DNA of 64,000 bases from assembly GCF_030823405.1 (NCBI RefSeq), contig NZ_JAUSXC010000001.1, forward strand, positions 2,339,001 through 2,403,000, read 5' to 3'. Below, piece after piece: positions 54,683 to 64,000 of the stretch (its first letter is position 1; every line of letters begins with the position of its first letter). Source of the stretch: Chryseobacterium ginsenosidimutans (GTDB lineage Bacteria > Bacteroidota > Bacteroidia > Flavobacteriales > Weeksellaceae). Below the pieces are notes generated by a model. That model was not told the origin of the DNA, ran no database searches, and saw nothing but the letters and a program-made list of their open reading frames with translations. The position numbers were made by a program, and so were the translations under genes.

Positions 54683-55258
54683 TATTTAAATTTTTACAAA
54701 TTTACGCAGAAGCTAAAATAATTCAAAGTAAATATTAACCTTTCTAACACAAATATGGTATCGAAATTTTATAGTTCTGGAAAGCAGTAAGTTAAGATGT
54801 GTAACAAAACTGCTCAATGTGCATCATAATTGAAGAATTTGATTAAGTTTTTACTTTTTAATGAATAGATAATATGGCTTTAAAGATATCGTTAAATATC
54901 TGTTTTCGTTTCCGAAGCCTATAAACACTCATATATGGTGAATTCAATTGAAGAATTTGATATTCAATATAAAATCAAACAAAAGAAGGATTTAAAAGTT
55001 CTTAGAATTTGTAGTGGCTAAAGAAATGCAATAACTTTATTTTCTATCTGAAAAGTACAATAAAAAACCTGGCAAAAATTGAGATTATCCAAAGACTTAA
55101 TTAACATGAAAGAGCAGGATGCTGTAAACTTCTATAATGTATATTTTTATAAAAGTGAAATAAAAAAATAATTTTCGTTATACGGCTGAAAATTATTTAC
55201 TGATTTTTGTGTTTTATAATTATTCATCAAAATCAGGATATATAACAAGAAATAAATT
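54683..55258. other. Intergenic gap before the rhamnogalacturonan operon
   Basis: 576 bp with no supported gene. A 16-bp direct repeat AATTGAAGAATTTGAT occurs at 54828-54843 and 54946-54961. The operon promoter must lie here or just after it. Confidence 0.5.
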
Positions 55259-56638
55259 ATGAAATTTCAAAATAAATCCAGTTTACTGTGGTCTCTTTTT
55301 ATACTCTTATTATTTTCAACAGGGGCAAAAAGTCAGAATCTATTCCCAGACGGTACCAAAATCCCAAATTGGTTTAAAGAAAACAAACCAACCGACATCA
55401 GCAAATTAGGAAAGAAATACATCCTTACAGACAACGGTATTAAGAACGACAGTACCATTCTTCAGACGAAACAAGTTCAGGCTATTATAGATTTGGCAGC
55501 TAAGAATGGAGGCGGTGTTATCATCGTACCGAAAGGAACATTCCTGATCAGTTCTGTTTTCTTTAAACAGGGAACTCACTTGCATTTAGAAAACGGAGCA
55601 AAATTGAAAGGAAGCGACGATATTAATGATTTTCCGGTAGTCACTACAAGAATGGAAGGTCAAACGGTAAAATATTTCCCGGCTTTAATTAACGCAGACG
55701 GATTGGATGGTTTCACGATTTCAGGAAAAGGAACGCTTGACGGAAACGGACTTCGTTTCTGGAAATCATTCTGGAAAAGACGCGAATGGAACCCAAAATG
55801 TACCAATATGGATGAAATGAGACCTAGAATTATCTACGTTTCCAATTCAAAAAATGTTCAGGTGGAAGGAATTACCATTAAAAATTCACCGTTCTGGAGT
55901 ACCCATTATTATAAAAGTGATTTTGTTAAATTATTAAATCTGACGATTCTGGCTCCAAAAGAACCTGTAAAAGCGCCAAGTACAGATGCCGTCGATATTG
56001 ACGCTTGTACCAATTTCTTGATTAAAAATTGCTATATGTCAGTAAACGACGACGCCATTGCTTTGAAAGGCGGAAAAGGTCCAAAAGCCGACAAAATTAC
56101 TGAAAATGGCGAAAACAGAAACATCATTATCGAAGACAATACTTTCGGATTCTGTCATTCTGCGCTTACTTGCGGAAGCGAATCAATTCACAATTACAAT
56201 ATCATTTTCCGAAACTCAACGGTGAAAGATGCATCAAGATTATTGCATTTAAAAATGCGTCCTGACACGCCACAACACTACGAGTATATCACACTTGATA
56301 ATATCAAAGGAAACGTAAAAACGTTTTTATATGTAAAAGGCTGGAACCAGTTTTTTGACTTAAAAGGAGAAGAGAAACCGAAAACCAGATTGATAAATAA
56401 TATTATCTTAAAAAATATCGATATCAGTTGTGAAACTGGTTTTGATATTGAAAAATCAGATTTGTACGAGCTAACAGATTTCACTTTCGAAAACCTGAAG
56501 ATAAAAGCGCAAAAACCTAAAGAGGAAAATTTAGAGGCTATTAAGAATTTAAAGAAAACTAAGGTAAATGTTACTCAAGTCGCTTCTTTAGATAAATCGT
56601 ACGACAAAAAAGACGATTCAGATATTGCTGCAAAATGA
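55259..56638 (+). CDS. GH28 family polygalacturonase-like enzyme
   Basis: A 459-residue exported beta-helix enzyme (signal peptide FSTGAKSQ). GH28 marks: GGGVIIVPKGTFLISS, GKGTLDGNG, the catalytic Asp pair in VNDDAIALKGG, an Asp in TDAVDIDACTNF and the downstream GFCHSALTCGSE. It cleaves galacturonan or rhamnogalacturonan stretches. Its last bases overlap the next ATG (ATGA), so it is translationally coupled to the GH2 gene. Confidence 0.9.
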   Translation: MKFQNKSSLLWSLFILLLFSTGAKSQNLFPDGTKIPNWFKENKPTDISKLGKKYILTDNGIKNDSTILQTKQVQAIIDLAAKNGGGVIIVPKGTFLISSVFFKQGTHLHLENGAKLKGSDDINDFPVVTTRMEGQTVKYFPALINADGLDGFTISGKGTLDGNGLRFWKSFWKRREWNPKCTNMDEMRPRIIYVSNSKNVQVEGITIKNSPFWSTHYYKSDFVKLLNLTILAPKEPVKAPSTDAVDIDACTNFLIKNCYMSVNDDAIALKGGKGPKADKITENGENRNIIIEDNTFGFCHSALTCGSESIHNYNIIFRNSTVKDASRLLHLKMRPDTPQHYEYITLDNIKGNVKTFLYVKGWNQFFDLKGEEKPKTRLINNIILKNIDISCETGFDIEKSDLYELTDFTFENLKIKAQKPKEENLEAIKNLKKTKVNVTQVASLDKSYDKKDDSDIAAK

Positions 56639-59491
56639 GTTGTTTTTCCAAAATATTCGTTCTTTTATGTTTGTGCTCACAGATATTGCATGCTCAATCT
56701 AAGGAAATCCAATTCTTGAGCGGGACAGATTCTGAGCATACCAAAGAATGGGATTTTTGGATCAATGGCGGAAGAAAAGCAGGAAGCTGGAACAAAATTC
56801 GGGTTCCTTCTCAGTGGGAACAGCAGGGATTTGGGTCGTACAACTACGGACGAGATTACGTCACCTACGGCAAAAATTTTAAATTTAATGATGAAGTAGG
56901 TCTGTACAAACACCAATTTTCAGTTCCAAATTCCTGGAAAGGGAAATCAGTCAACATTGTTTTCGAAGGTTCAATGACTGACACCGAAGTTAAAATCAAC
57001 GGAAAGTTTGCTGAAGCAATTCATCAGGGTGCTTTTTATGAATTTAAATATGATATTTCTGATAAATTAATTTTCGGAAAAGAAAATATTCTTGAAGTCA
57101 AAGTTTCCAAAATGTCGGCTGATAAATCGGTTAACAACGCAGAACGTTTAGCAGATTATTGGGTTTTAGGTGGAATTTTCAGACCGGTTTATCTGGAAGC
57201 AGCTCCAAAAGAAAATATTTCATCAACATCAATTGATGCCAAAGCAGACGGAACTTTTCGTTCGAATATTCATTTAAAAGGAATTAGTTCGGTCAATAAT
57301 GTAAAGGTCGAAATTTTTGATGCTAAAAATATTCTTGTTGGCGAATCTCAGATTCAAATTCAAAAAGGAGATACTTTAAAACAAATTCAGTTCTCCATTA
57401 AAAATCCAAAACTCTGGACAGCCGAAACACCGAATTTATACAGAGCTAAATTCAGTTTAAAGAAAAACAGAAAAAATAGCTACCAAACCGAAGAGAAATT
57501 CGGTTTCCGAACGATTGAAATCAAAAAAGGCGACGGAATTTACGTCAACGGAACCAAAATCAAGATGAAAGGCATCAACCGTCACGTTTGGTGGCCTGAA
57601 ACTGGACGTGCTGTCAACAAAAACATCGATTTGATGGACGTTCAGCTCATCAAAGAAATGAATATGAATGCCGTTCGCTGTTCACATTATCCACCGAATA
57701 AATCATTCCTCCAAATTTGTGATTCTCTGGGCTTATATGTTTTGGATGAACTCGCTGGCTGGCAAAAGAAATACAGTACGGAAGTTGGTAAAAAGCTCGT
57801 GAAAGAAATGGTTACAAGAGATGCCAATCATCCTTCCATTATTTTCTGGAGCAACGGAAATGAAGGCGGACATAATTTTGATTTGGATGCAGAATATGCA
57901 AAATATGACTTGTCGAACCGTCCCGTCATTCACGCACATCACAAGCCTGAAAATGCTTTCAACGGTATCGACTGCAACCATTACGAAGATTATTACAGCA
58001 CACAAAAAATCCTCGAAGGAGAAAATATTTATATGCCGACCGAATTTTTGCACGCACAGGATGACGGCGGTGGCGGAACTTCTTTAGCTGATTATTGGGA
58101 GCTTCACTGGAATTCCAAAAAAGGTGCAGGCGGTTTTCTCTGGGCGTTTGCGGATGAAGGTTTGGTGAGAACTGATTTCAACAATCAAATCGATATCAAT
58201 GCGATCAATGCTCCGGATGGAGTTGTGGGTCCGCATCGTGAAAAAGAAGGAAGTTTTTATGCGATCCGTGAAATTTACAGTCCGGTAAAGATTGATTTGA
58301 AAACCTTGCCGAATAATTTTAATGGAACAATTCCTGTTGAAAATCGCTATCATTTTACCAATTTAAAGGATTGTCAGTTTGAATGGAAATTAGTCAAATT
58401 CAAAACGCCTTTTTCTTCAGAGTCTGGATTTGATGTTCTTCAAAAGGGAAAAGCACAATCTGCGAATATTCAACCGACTGAAAAAAGGAAATTTGAGTTT
58501 AAATCTTCCAACAAACTGGAGAGAAAGTGAAGGGTTACTGTTAACCGCAACCGATTCTTTTGGAAAGGAAATTTATACTTGGACGTGGAAAATTAAATCA
58601 AATGATGATATTTCAAAACAGTTTTCAAAATCTTTAATCAAAGAGTTTCCGGTTTCAGTTGTGGAAAATGATTCTTTATTTATTTTAAAATCGGACGAAA
58701 AAGAATTTTCATTTGGGAAAAAAGACGGATTGTTAAAGTCAGTCATTTTAGACAAAAAAGGAAAAAAAATAACCTTCCGAAATGGACCAATTTTCGTGAA
58801 TGGAAAAACAGAATTATCATCGATAAAATCTTTCGCAGAAGGAAAAAATCAAGTCATAGAAGTTTCGTACAAAGACGGAAAAAAAGCGGTTTGGAAATTA
58901 AATCCGAACGGAATTTTAGAATTGAATTATGAATATTCCCTTGCCGGAGATTACCAATTTGCAGGCGTAAGTTTTGATTATCCCGAAAATTACGTCATCG
59001 GCGCAAAATGGCTGGGAAAAGGTCCATATCACGTTTGGAAAAACAGAACGCAAGGACAGACTTATAACGTTTGGCAAAATCTGAAAAACTCAACCCGAAC
59101 AGGTTTTTCACCTTGGATTTATCCTGAATTTAAAGGCTATTTCGATGATGTTTCGTGGTTGCAATTGAATACTGCAGAAGGAAAGATTACGGTCGGAACA
59201 AAGGAAGAAAAAATGTTCATCAGACTTTTTGATTTTTACGGAATTTACGGTGCCGAAGGTTACCCGAAACTGCCGACTGGAAACATTTCATTCCTCGATG
59301 CGATTCGGCCATTGGGAACTGTTTTGGCGTTTAACATTAATAATGATACTGCGACTTTAGGTCCTGAAAGTGAACCGAATCATCTGAACGGAACGTTTAA
59401 AAGAACGCTGTATTTCTATTTTGGTCTGCCGGATTTGGGTGATGAAAATAAGCAGTTTACAATGCCAAAAGAAAATATTTTAACAGATTAA
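56635..59491 (+). pseudogene. GH2 glycosidase (beta-galactosidase-like), frameshifted
   Basis: Two overlapping frames give one protein of about 951 residues. Signal peptide CLCSQILHAQ, sugar-binding domain, immunoglobulin-like domain, barrel with acid/base Glu410 (SNGNEGGH) and nucleophile Glu470 (YMPTEFLHA), then C-terminal beta domains. The frame shifts in a run of six A at 58481-58486; removing one A joins the halves smoothly (into GNLSLNLPTNWRESEGLLL). The N-terminal part carries the full catalytic centre. A truncated product would lack the C-terminal domains. It probably releases galactose from rhamnogalacturonan side chains. Confidence 0.85.
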
Positions 59492-60816
59492 TGATGCAGA
59501 ACTGGATTAGATTTTTGACGCTTTTTTTAGGTTCGTTTCTGTTTGGACAACAAACGACGTTTAAATTTGATTTTGGAGGAAACAGAACCGAAAACGGATT
59601 TATTCCCATCACGTCAACTACGAAATTTGACAAGAAAATTGGCTACGGTTTTATGAATATTTCCGGTTTGAAGTCTATTGACAATGGCGAAAATGCTTTG
59701 GTCGGAGATTTTATTACGAGTGACAGACCTTTTTATTTTTCAGTTGTAATTCCTGAAGGAAATTATGATATTAAACTCAATTTAGGTGATTCTAAAGGAA
59801 TATCAGAAACAACAGTTCGTGTAGAAAACCGCCGTTTGATGCTGAGTGATATCAAAACAAAAAAAGGAAAAATTGTTGAGAAACAAATCACGGTTCACGT
59901 AAAAGACAGCATTATCCGAAATCAAAATGGAACTCAAATCGGAATCGTAAAATTAAAACCTAGAGAAACAAAATACCTGCATTGGGACAATATGCTGACG
60001 ATTGAATTCAATGACAAAGCTCCGAAAGTGTGTTCGGTTATTATTCAACCTAACAAAACTGCTAAAACTATTTATCTGACTGGAGATTCTACGGTGGTGG
60101 ATGCGCAGTACGAACCTTGGGCGTCGTGGGGGCAGATGTTGCCGTATTTTTTCGTTCCAAATGAAGTGGTAGTCGCCAATTATGCGGAAAGTGGAGAAAC
60201 CCTGAAAGCCTTTGAAGACCGCCACCGAATCGATAAAGTCTGGAATAAAATAAAACCCGGCGATTATCTGTTCATCCAGTTTGGACACAACGACCAGAAA
60301 GCTGGAAACAGTACAAAATCCGGTTATAGAAAGCGATCGAAAGAGTGGATTTTGAAAGCCAAAGAATTGGGTGCGACTCCTGTTTTTGTCACTTCAATGA
60401 ACCGACGGGTTTTTGATGAAAACAACAAAATTGTCAATACTCTGGATGATTTTCCTGATGCGATGCGGGAAATTGCCAAAGAAGAAAATGTATATTTAAT
60501 AGATTTGAATGCAATGAGCAAAACGCTTTTTGAAGCGATGGGGCCGGAAGCTGCAAAGAAAGCGTTCGTTTATTATCCCGCAAATTCTTACCCTAATCAG
60601 CCAACAGCTTTGGCTGATGATACGCATTTTAATACGTATGGTGCTTACGAATTGGCAAAATGTGTGGTGAAAAGTATTGTAGATCAGAAATTGCCATTAA
60701 GTCAATGGGTGTCAAAAAATTATAAAAGTTTTAACCCAAATAAACCCGATGATGTTGAAAAATTCCATTGGCCGGAAAGTATTTTTATGGAAACTTTAAA
60801 ACCTGATGGAAATTAA
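59491..60816 (+). CDS. Rhamnogalacturonan acetylesterase-like SGNH hydrolase (CE12 type)
   Basis: A 441-residue exported esterase (signal peptide FLGSFLFGQ). An N-terminal ~190-residue beta domain precedes the SGNH fold: nucleophile Ser200 in LTGDSTVVD, Gly in the second block (VANYAESGETL), Asn in FGHNDQKAG, and the Asp/His pair in ADDTHFNTYG (His379). It removes acetyl groups from rhamnogalacturonan so that lyases and glycosidases can act. Start overlaps the previous stop (TAATG). Confidence 0.9.
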   Translation: MMQNWIRFLTLFLGSFLFGQQTTFKFDFGGNRTENGFIPITSTTKFDKKIGYGFMNISGLKSIDNGENALVGDFITSDRPFYFSVVIPEGNYDIKLNLGDSKGISETTVRVENRRLMLSDIKTKKGKIVEKQITVHVKDSIIRNQNGTQIGIVKLKPRETKYLHWDNMLTIEFNDKAPKVCSVIIQPNKTAKTIYLTGDSTVVDAQYEPWASWGQMLPYFFVPNEVVVANYAESGETLKAFEDRHRIDKVWNKIKPGDYLFIQFGHNDQKAGNSTKSGYRKRSKEWILKAKELGATPVFVTSMNRRVFDENNKIVNTLDDFPDAMREIAKEENVYLIDLNAMSKTLFEAMGPEAAKKAFVYYPANSYPNQPTALADDTHFNTYGAYELAKCVVKSIVDQKLPLSQWVSKNYKSFNPNKPDDVEKFHWPESIFMETLKPDGN

Positions 60817-60907
60817 AAATTGGTGTTTAAACATAAAGTTTAAAGACCCACGAAGTGGTTCAATATAAATAGCATCGGGTGAAACTCGGTGAAAAAGTAG
60901 AAATCAA

Positions 60908-63685
60908 ATGAAAATTAAAAATATAGTCAGTCTAAGTCTAATTTGTTTTGCCTTCGGAAATCTCTCCGCACAAAACCCGTGGCCAAAGACCACCGAGACC
61001 GCAAAGCCGTGGACGCGATGGTGGTGGATGGGAAATGCCGTTGACGAAAAAGGATTGGACAAACAACTGACCACTTTAAATAAAGCAGGATTCGGAGGCG
61101 TAGAAATCGTCCCTATTTATGGTGCAAAAGGTTTTGAAAAACAATACCTCAATTATCTTTCTCCGGAATGGATGAAGATGCTTCAGTTTACGACCACCAA
61201 AGCAAAAAGTCTGAATATGGGCGTTGATATGGCAGTCGGAACAGGCTGGCCCATCGGTGGACCGCAGGTTGATGAAGAGGATGCGGCCACCAAAATGATA
61301 GTTCAGACGTACACGATTTCTTCAGGCGAAAAATTTACAGATAAAATCGTTCTGAAAGACGAAAAACAAAAGAGTTTAAAAACGATAAAACTCGACATTG
61401 TAACCGCTTATAATGAGAAAAATGAAGCGGTCGTTTTAACAGATAAAGTTACAAACGACGGTACTCTCAATTGGAAGCCAATTGCAGGAAAGTGGACTGT
61501 TTATGCCGTTTTCGTTGGCAAGACTTTACAAAAAGTAAAACGTGCTGCTCCTGGCGGCGAAGGTTATACCTTAGACCATTTTTCACCCGATGCAACTAAA
61601 GATTATCTGAAAACTTTCGATAAAGCTTTTGGAAATTCCAACTACGGAATCCGTTCGTTTTTCAATGACAGTTATGAGGTTTACAATGCCGATTGGACAC
61701 CGGATTTTTTAAGTGAATTTAAGAAAAGACGAGGCTATGATTTAAGTCCGTACATCAAATATCTCGTGAGTAACGAGGAAAATGAAATTGCGGGAAGAGT
61801 AAAATCGGATTATAGGGAAACTTTGAGCGAATTGATTTTAAATAATTTCACTAAAGATTTCACAAACTGGGCACATTCAAAAAACTCAAAAAACACCAAT
61901 CAGGCACACGGTTCGCCGGGAAATTTATTGGATTTGTATGCTGCGGTTGATATTCCGGAATCTGAAACTTTCGGAAGTTCAATTTTTGAAATTCCGGGTT
62001 TGAAAAGAGACAGTGCAGATATTCAAAAATCAGATATGCCTGATTTTACGATGTTGAAATTTGCTTCTTCGGCAGCGAATGTGAGGGGCAAAAAATTAAC
62101 TTCCAATGAAACTTTTACCTGGCTGACTGAGCATTTTAAAACCTCTTGGTCACAGGCAAAACCGGAAGTAGAGCAGATGTTTTTATCGGGAATCAACCAT
62201 GTTTTTTACCACGGAACTACGTACACTCCGGCAGATGTTCCTTTTCCGGGATGGCTGTTTTATGCTTCGGTGAATTTCGTTCCTGAAAATAGTTTGTGGC
62301 CTCATTTAAAAGGTCTTAATTCTTACATCGAACGTACGCAATCTGTTTTGCAAAGCGGAAAATCGGATAACGAATTGCTGATGTACTGGCCGATTTACGA
62401 CCAATGGGCGAGTCCGAAAGGGAAGGATGTAACGTTCAAAGTTCATAACGTGGAAAAATGGCTGAAGCCAACGCCTATGTATAAAAATCTGAATATACTC
62501 AATAAAATGGGCTATTCGCTGGATATGATTTCGGACAAAATGATTAGTGAATCAAAGTCTGAAAATCAGAAAATTCAGGTTTCGAAAGAAGGTTCTGATT
62601 ATCAGGTTTTGATTATTCCGGAACTCATTTATTTGCCTGATTCAACTTTAAAAAATATCTTGGATCTAGCTCAAAATGGCGCTTCCATCATTTTTCAAAA
62701 CGAACCGAAAGACATTCCCGGAAATTTTGAAATTGAGAAAAGAAGAACGAAATTAAAATCTTTATGGAATCAAATTCCGTTTCAAAATCAAGCAGGAAAT
62801 GTGAAATTTGCTAACGTCGGAAAAGGGAAAATTGTTTTAAGTTCTGATGTTGCGAAAGGATTAGAATATTTAAAAATAGAAAGAGAAAAACTAACCGACA
62901 CCGGATTGAAATTCGTGAGAAGACAATTCGACGGCGGAAAATATTATTACATTGTTAATCATACCTCAAAGGAAATCAATCAAAATATTCCGTTGAATTT
63001 TGTAGGAAAACAAGTCACTTTGATGAATCCTGAAAATGGAGATTTTGGAGTTACCCAAACACAAAATAATTCGGTCAGAATTCAGTTGAAATCGGGAGAA
63101 TCTATAATTATAAAAGCTTCTGAAAATCCAGACAGCTCAATTGCGAAATGGAATTACACTGAAAAAGCGGATGCGCCGATTGTTTTAAATCAATCTTGGA
63201 ATTTATCTTTCAAAGAAGGCGGTCCTGAACTTCCAAAATCCAAAATTTTGAAGAAGCTTGAACCTTGGACCAACTTTACGGAAGACGCTTCAACGCAGAG
63301 TTTTTCTGGAACCGGAGTTTATACCACAAACTTAAATTTAAAAAAGAAAAACGCAGACGATTATCTTTTAAAATTTGATAAACTCTACGAAAGTGCAAAA
63401 GTAATCGTCAACGGTCAGGATGCTGGAATTGTCTGGAGCATTCCGTTCGAAATCAACATCGGGAAATATCTGAAAAAAGGAAAAAATACCATTCAAATTG
63501 AAGTCTGTAACCTGATGGCGAACAGAATCCGAGATATGGATCAAAAGAAAATTACGTGGCGAAATTACAACGAAATTAATTTTGTAAATATTAACTATAA
63601 ACCTTTTGATGCATCTAACTGGAAAGTGCAGCCTTCCGGTTTGGATGGTGAAATTCAAATAATTCCACTATATTACTCAAAATAA
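60908..63685 (+). CDS. GH106 family alpha-L-rhamnosidase
   Basis: A 925-residue exported enzyme (signal peptide ends NLSAQ). The GH106 start is WTRWWWMGNAVDEKGLDKQL, followed by GFGGVEIVPIYGAKG and GVDMAVGTGWPIGGP. The middle contains SFFNDSYEVYNADWTPDF and LTEHFKTSWSQAKPEVEQMF; the C-terminus is a beta-sandwich with galactose-binding-like features. It removes alpha-rhamnose from rhamnogalacturonan or its oligomers. About 90 bp separate it from the esterase gene. Confidence 0.9.
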   Translation: MKIKNIVSLSLICFAFGNLSAQNPWPKTTETAKPWTRWWWMGNAVDEKGLDKQLTTLNKAGFGGVEIVPIYGAKGFEKQYLNYLSPEWMKMLQFTTTKAKSLNMGVDMAVGTGWPIGGPQVDEEDAATKMIVQTYTISSGEKFTDKIVLKDEKQKSLKTIKLDIVTAYNEKNEAVVLTDKVTNDGTLNWKPIAGKWTVYAVFVGKTLQKVKRAAPGGEGYTLDHFSPDATKDYLKTFDKAFGNSNYGIRSFFNDSYEVYNADWTPDFLSEFKKRRGYDLSPYIKYLVSNEENEIAGRVKSDYRETLSELILNNFTKDFTNWAHSKNSKNTNQAHGSPGNLLDLYAAVDIPESETFGSSIFEIPGLKRDSADIQKSDMPDFTMLKFASSAANVRGKKLTSNETFTWLTEHFKTSWSQAKPEVEQMFLSGINHVFYHGTTYTPADVPFPGWLFYASVNFVPENSLWPHLKGLNSYIERTQSVLQSGKSDNELLMYWPIYDQWASPKGKDVTFKVHNVEKWLKPTPMYKNLNILNKMGYSLDMISDKMISESKSENQKIQVSKEGSDYQVLIIPELIYLPDSTLKNILDLAQNGASIIFQNEPKDIPGNFEIEKRRTKLKSLWNQIPFQNQAGNVKFANVGKGKIVLSSDVAKGLEYLKIEREKLTDTGLKFVRRQFDGGKYYYIVNHTSKEINQNIPLNFVGKQVTLMNPENGDFGVTQTQNNSVRIQLKSGESIIIKASENPDSSIAKWNYTEKADAPIVLNQSWNLSFKEGGPELPKSKILKKLEPWTNFTEDASTQSFSGTGVYTTNLNLKKKNADDYLLKFDKLYESAKVIVNGQDAGIVWSIPFEINIGKYLKKGKNTIQIEVCNLMANRIRDMDQKKITWRNYNEINFVNINYKPFDASNWKVQPSGLDGEIQIIPLYYSK

Positions 63686-63732
63686 ATGGTAATAAAATAG
63701 AATTATACACTTAAAAAAGAAAGTAAATAAAT

Positions 63733-64000
63733 ATGAATAAAGTAGCAAAAACATTCGCATTAGGAACTTTGCTGGCATTTAGTTTTGCTAATGCTCAGAA
63801 CAAACCAAAAGTAGTGTTAGACAATTTTTTCAACAACGAAAAAAAGGAAAACAAGGAAACCAAAGTGTTGGAATCGTGGCATTACACTTGGAATGACACA
63901 ACCAATGGCGGCTTTTCTTTGTTGGGAGAAATCTTTACAAAACAGGGTGCAGAAATCAGTACGCTTACAACTGCTCCTTCTAAAAAAGATTTAAAAAAGG
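63733..64000 (+). CDS. Exported DUF4350-like protein, probably a rhamnogalacturonyl hydrolase (3' end outside window)
   Basis: Only the first 89 codons are visible. Signal peptide LGTLLAFSFANAQ, then VVLDNFFNNEKKENKE and WHYTWNDTTNGGFSLLGEIF. This start matches, from memory, proteins with an N-terminal DUF4350 part joined to a GH105/GH88-type unsaturated rhamnogalacturonyl hydrolase. The context (GH28, GH2, CE12, GH106) agrees. The assignment stays provisional until the rest is seen. Confidence 0.55.
   Translation, partial: MNKVAKTFALGTLLAFSFANAQNKPKVVLDNFFNNEKKENKETKVLESWHYTWNDTTNGGFSLLGEIFTKQGAEISTLTTAPSKKDLKK

Noticed and set aside
58480..58488. Programmed -1 frameshifting at the A6 run in the GH2 gene
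   Set aside because: The needed shift is +1, and the codon phase does not match an A-AAA-AAG slippery site, so an inserted base is more likely.

Overview
The window looks like the chromosome of a flavobacterium of the Chryseobacterium/Elizabethkingia type (Bacteroidota, Weeksellaceae). It is AT-rich. Three secreted proteins end in type IX secretion (T9SS) sorting domains, and the gliding-type ABC genes gldF and gldG are present. A glycosylasparaginase resembles, from memory, the Elizabethkingia enzyme. There is a flavobacterial carotenoid cluster, and the intergenic repeats are of a kind common in this group. No rRNA, tRNA, CRISPR array, insertion sequence or prophage was recognised. The genus is inferred from gene content only.

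Layout. 1-6.9 kb: 3' part of a secreted metallophosphoesterase, a DoxX protein, scoA and scoB split by an opposing ABC exporter gene, and a DUF4197 protein. 7-14.7 kb: a probable N-glycan core salvage group (GH20 hexosaminidase, glycosylasparaginase, lipoprotein, CutC, GxxExxY protein, GH2 beta-mannosidase). 14.9-27 kb: housekeeping and envelope genes (priA, PBP4, M1 peptidase, cupin/JmjC protein, kbl, hemJ, gldFG). 27.1-29.3 kb: an MDR oxidoreductase, a Crp/Fnr regulator and a SnoaL-like protein, with two near-identical FNR-type boxes at their promoters. 29.8-33.8 kb: a large T9SS-exported PL1 lyase, a small unknown gene and a lone receiver protein. 34-38.1 kb: a five-gene carotenoid operon (marR-crtI-crtB-crtZ-crtY) predicted to make zeaxanthin. 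38.5-40.6 kb: a GH97 enzyme.

40.8-44.2 kb holds the most unusual unit. It encodes a soluble cNMP-domain histidine kinase, a receiver/glutaredoxin-fold/thioredoxin-reductase-fold fusion in which both CxxC motifs are lost, and a UBP-type zinc finger of the kind that binds ubiquitin tails in eukaryotes. A second Crp/Fnr regulator follows on the other strand. 45.3-54.2 kb resembles a general stress island: SDR, cytoplasmic alpha-amylase, clade II catalase, Zn alcohol dehydrogenase, CinA-like protein, a frameshifted FAD/Rieske oxidoreductase, and an internally duplicated DUF6766-like membrane protein. 55.3-64 kb is a rhamnogalacturonan-I degradation operon (GH28, frameshifted GH2, CE12-type esterase, GH106, start of a DUF4350-like protein). 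It continues past the window, and no SusC/SusD pair is visible.

Two genes carry apparent single-base insertions in short homopolymers (T3 at 52982-52984, A6 at 58481-58486). These may be sequencing errors or real lesions. Several starts were moved from the longest frame on the basis of signal peptides, terminators or lack of an ATG; priA and the first Crp/Fnr gene appear to use TTG.
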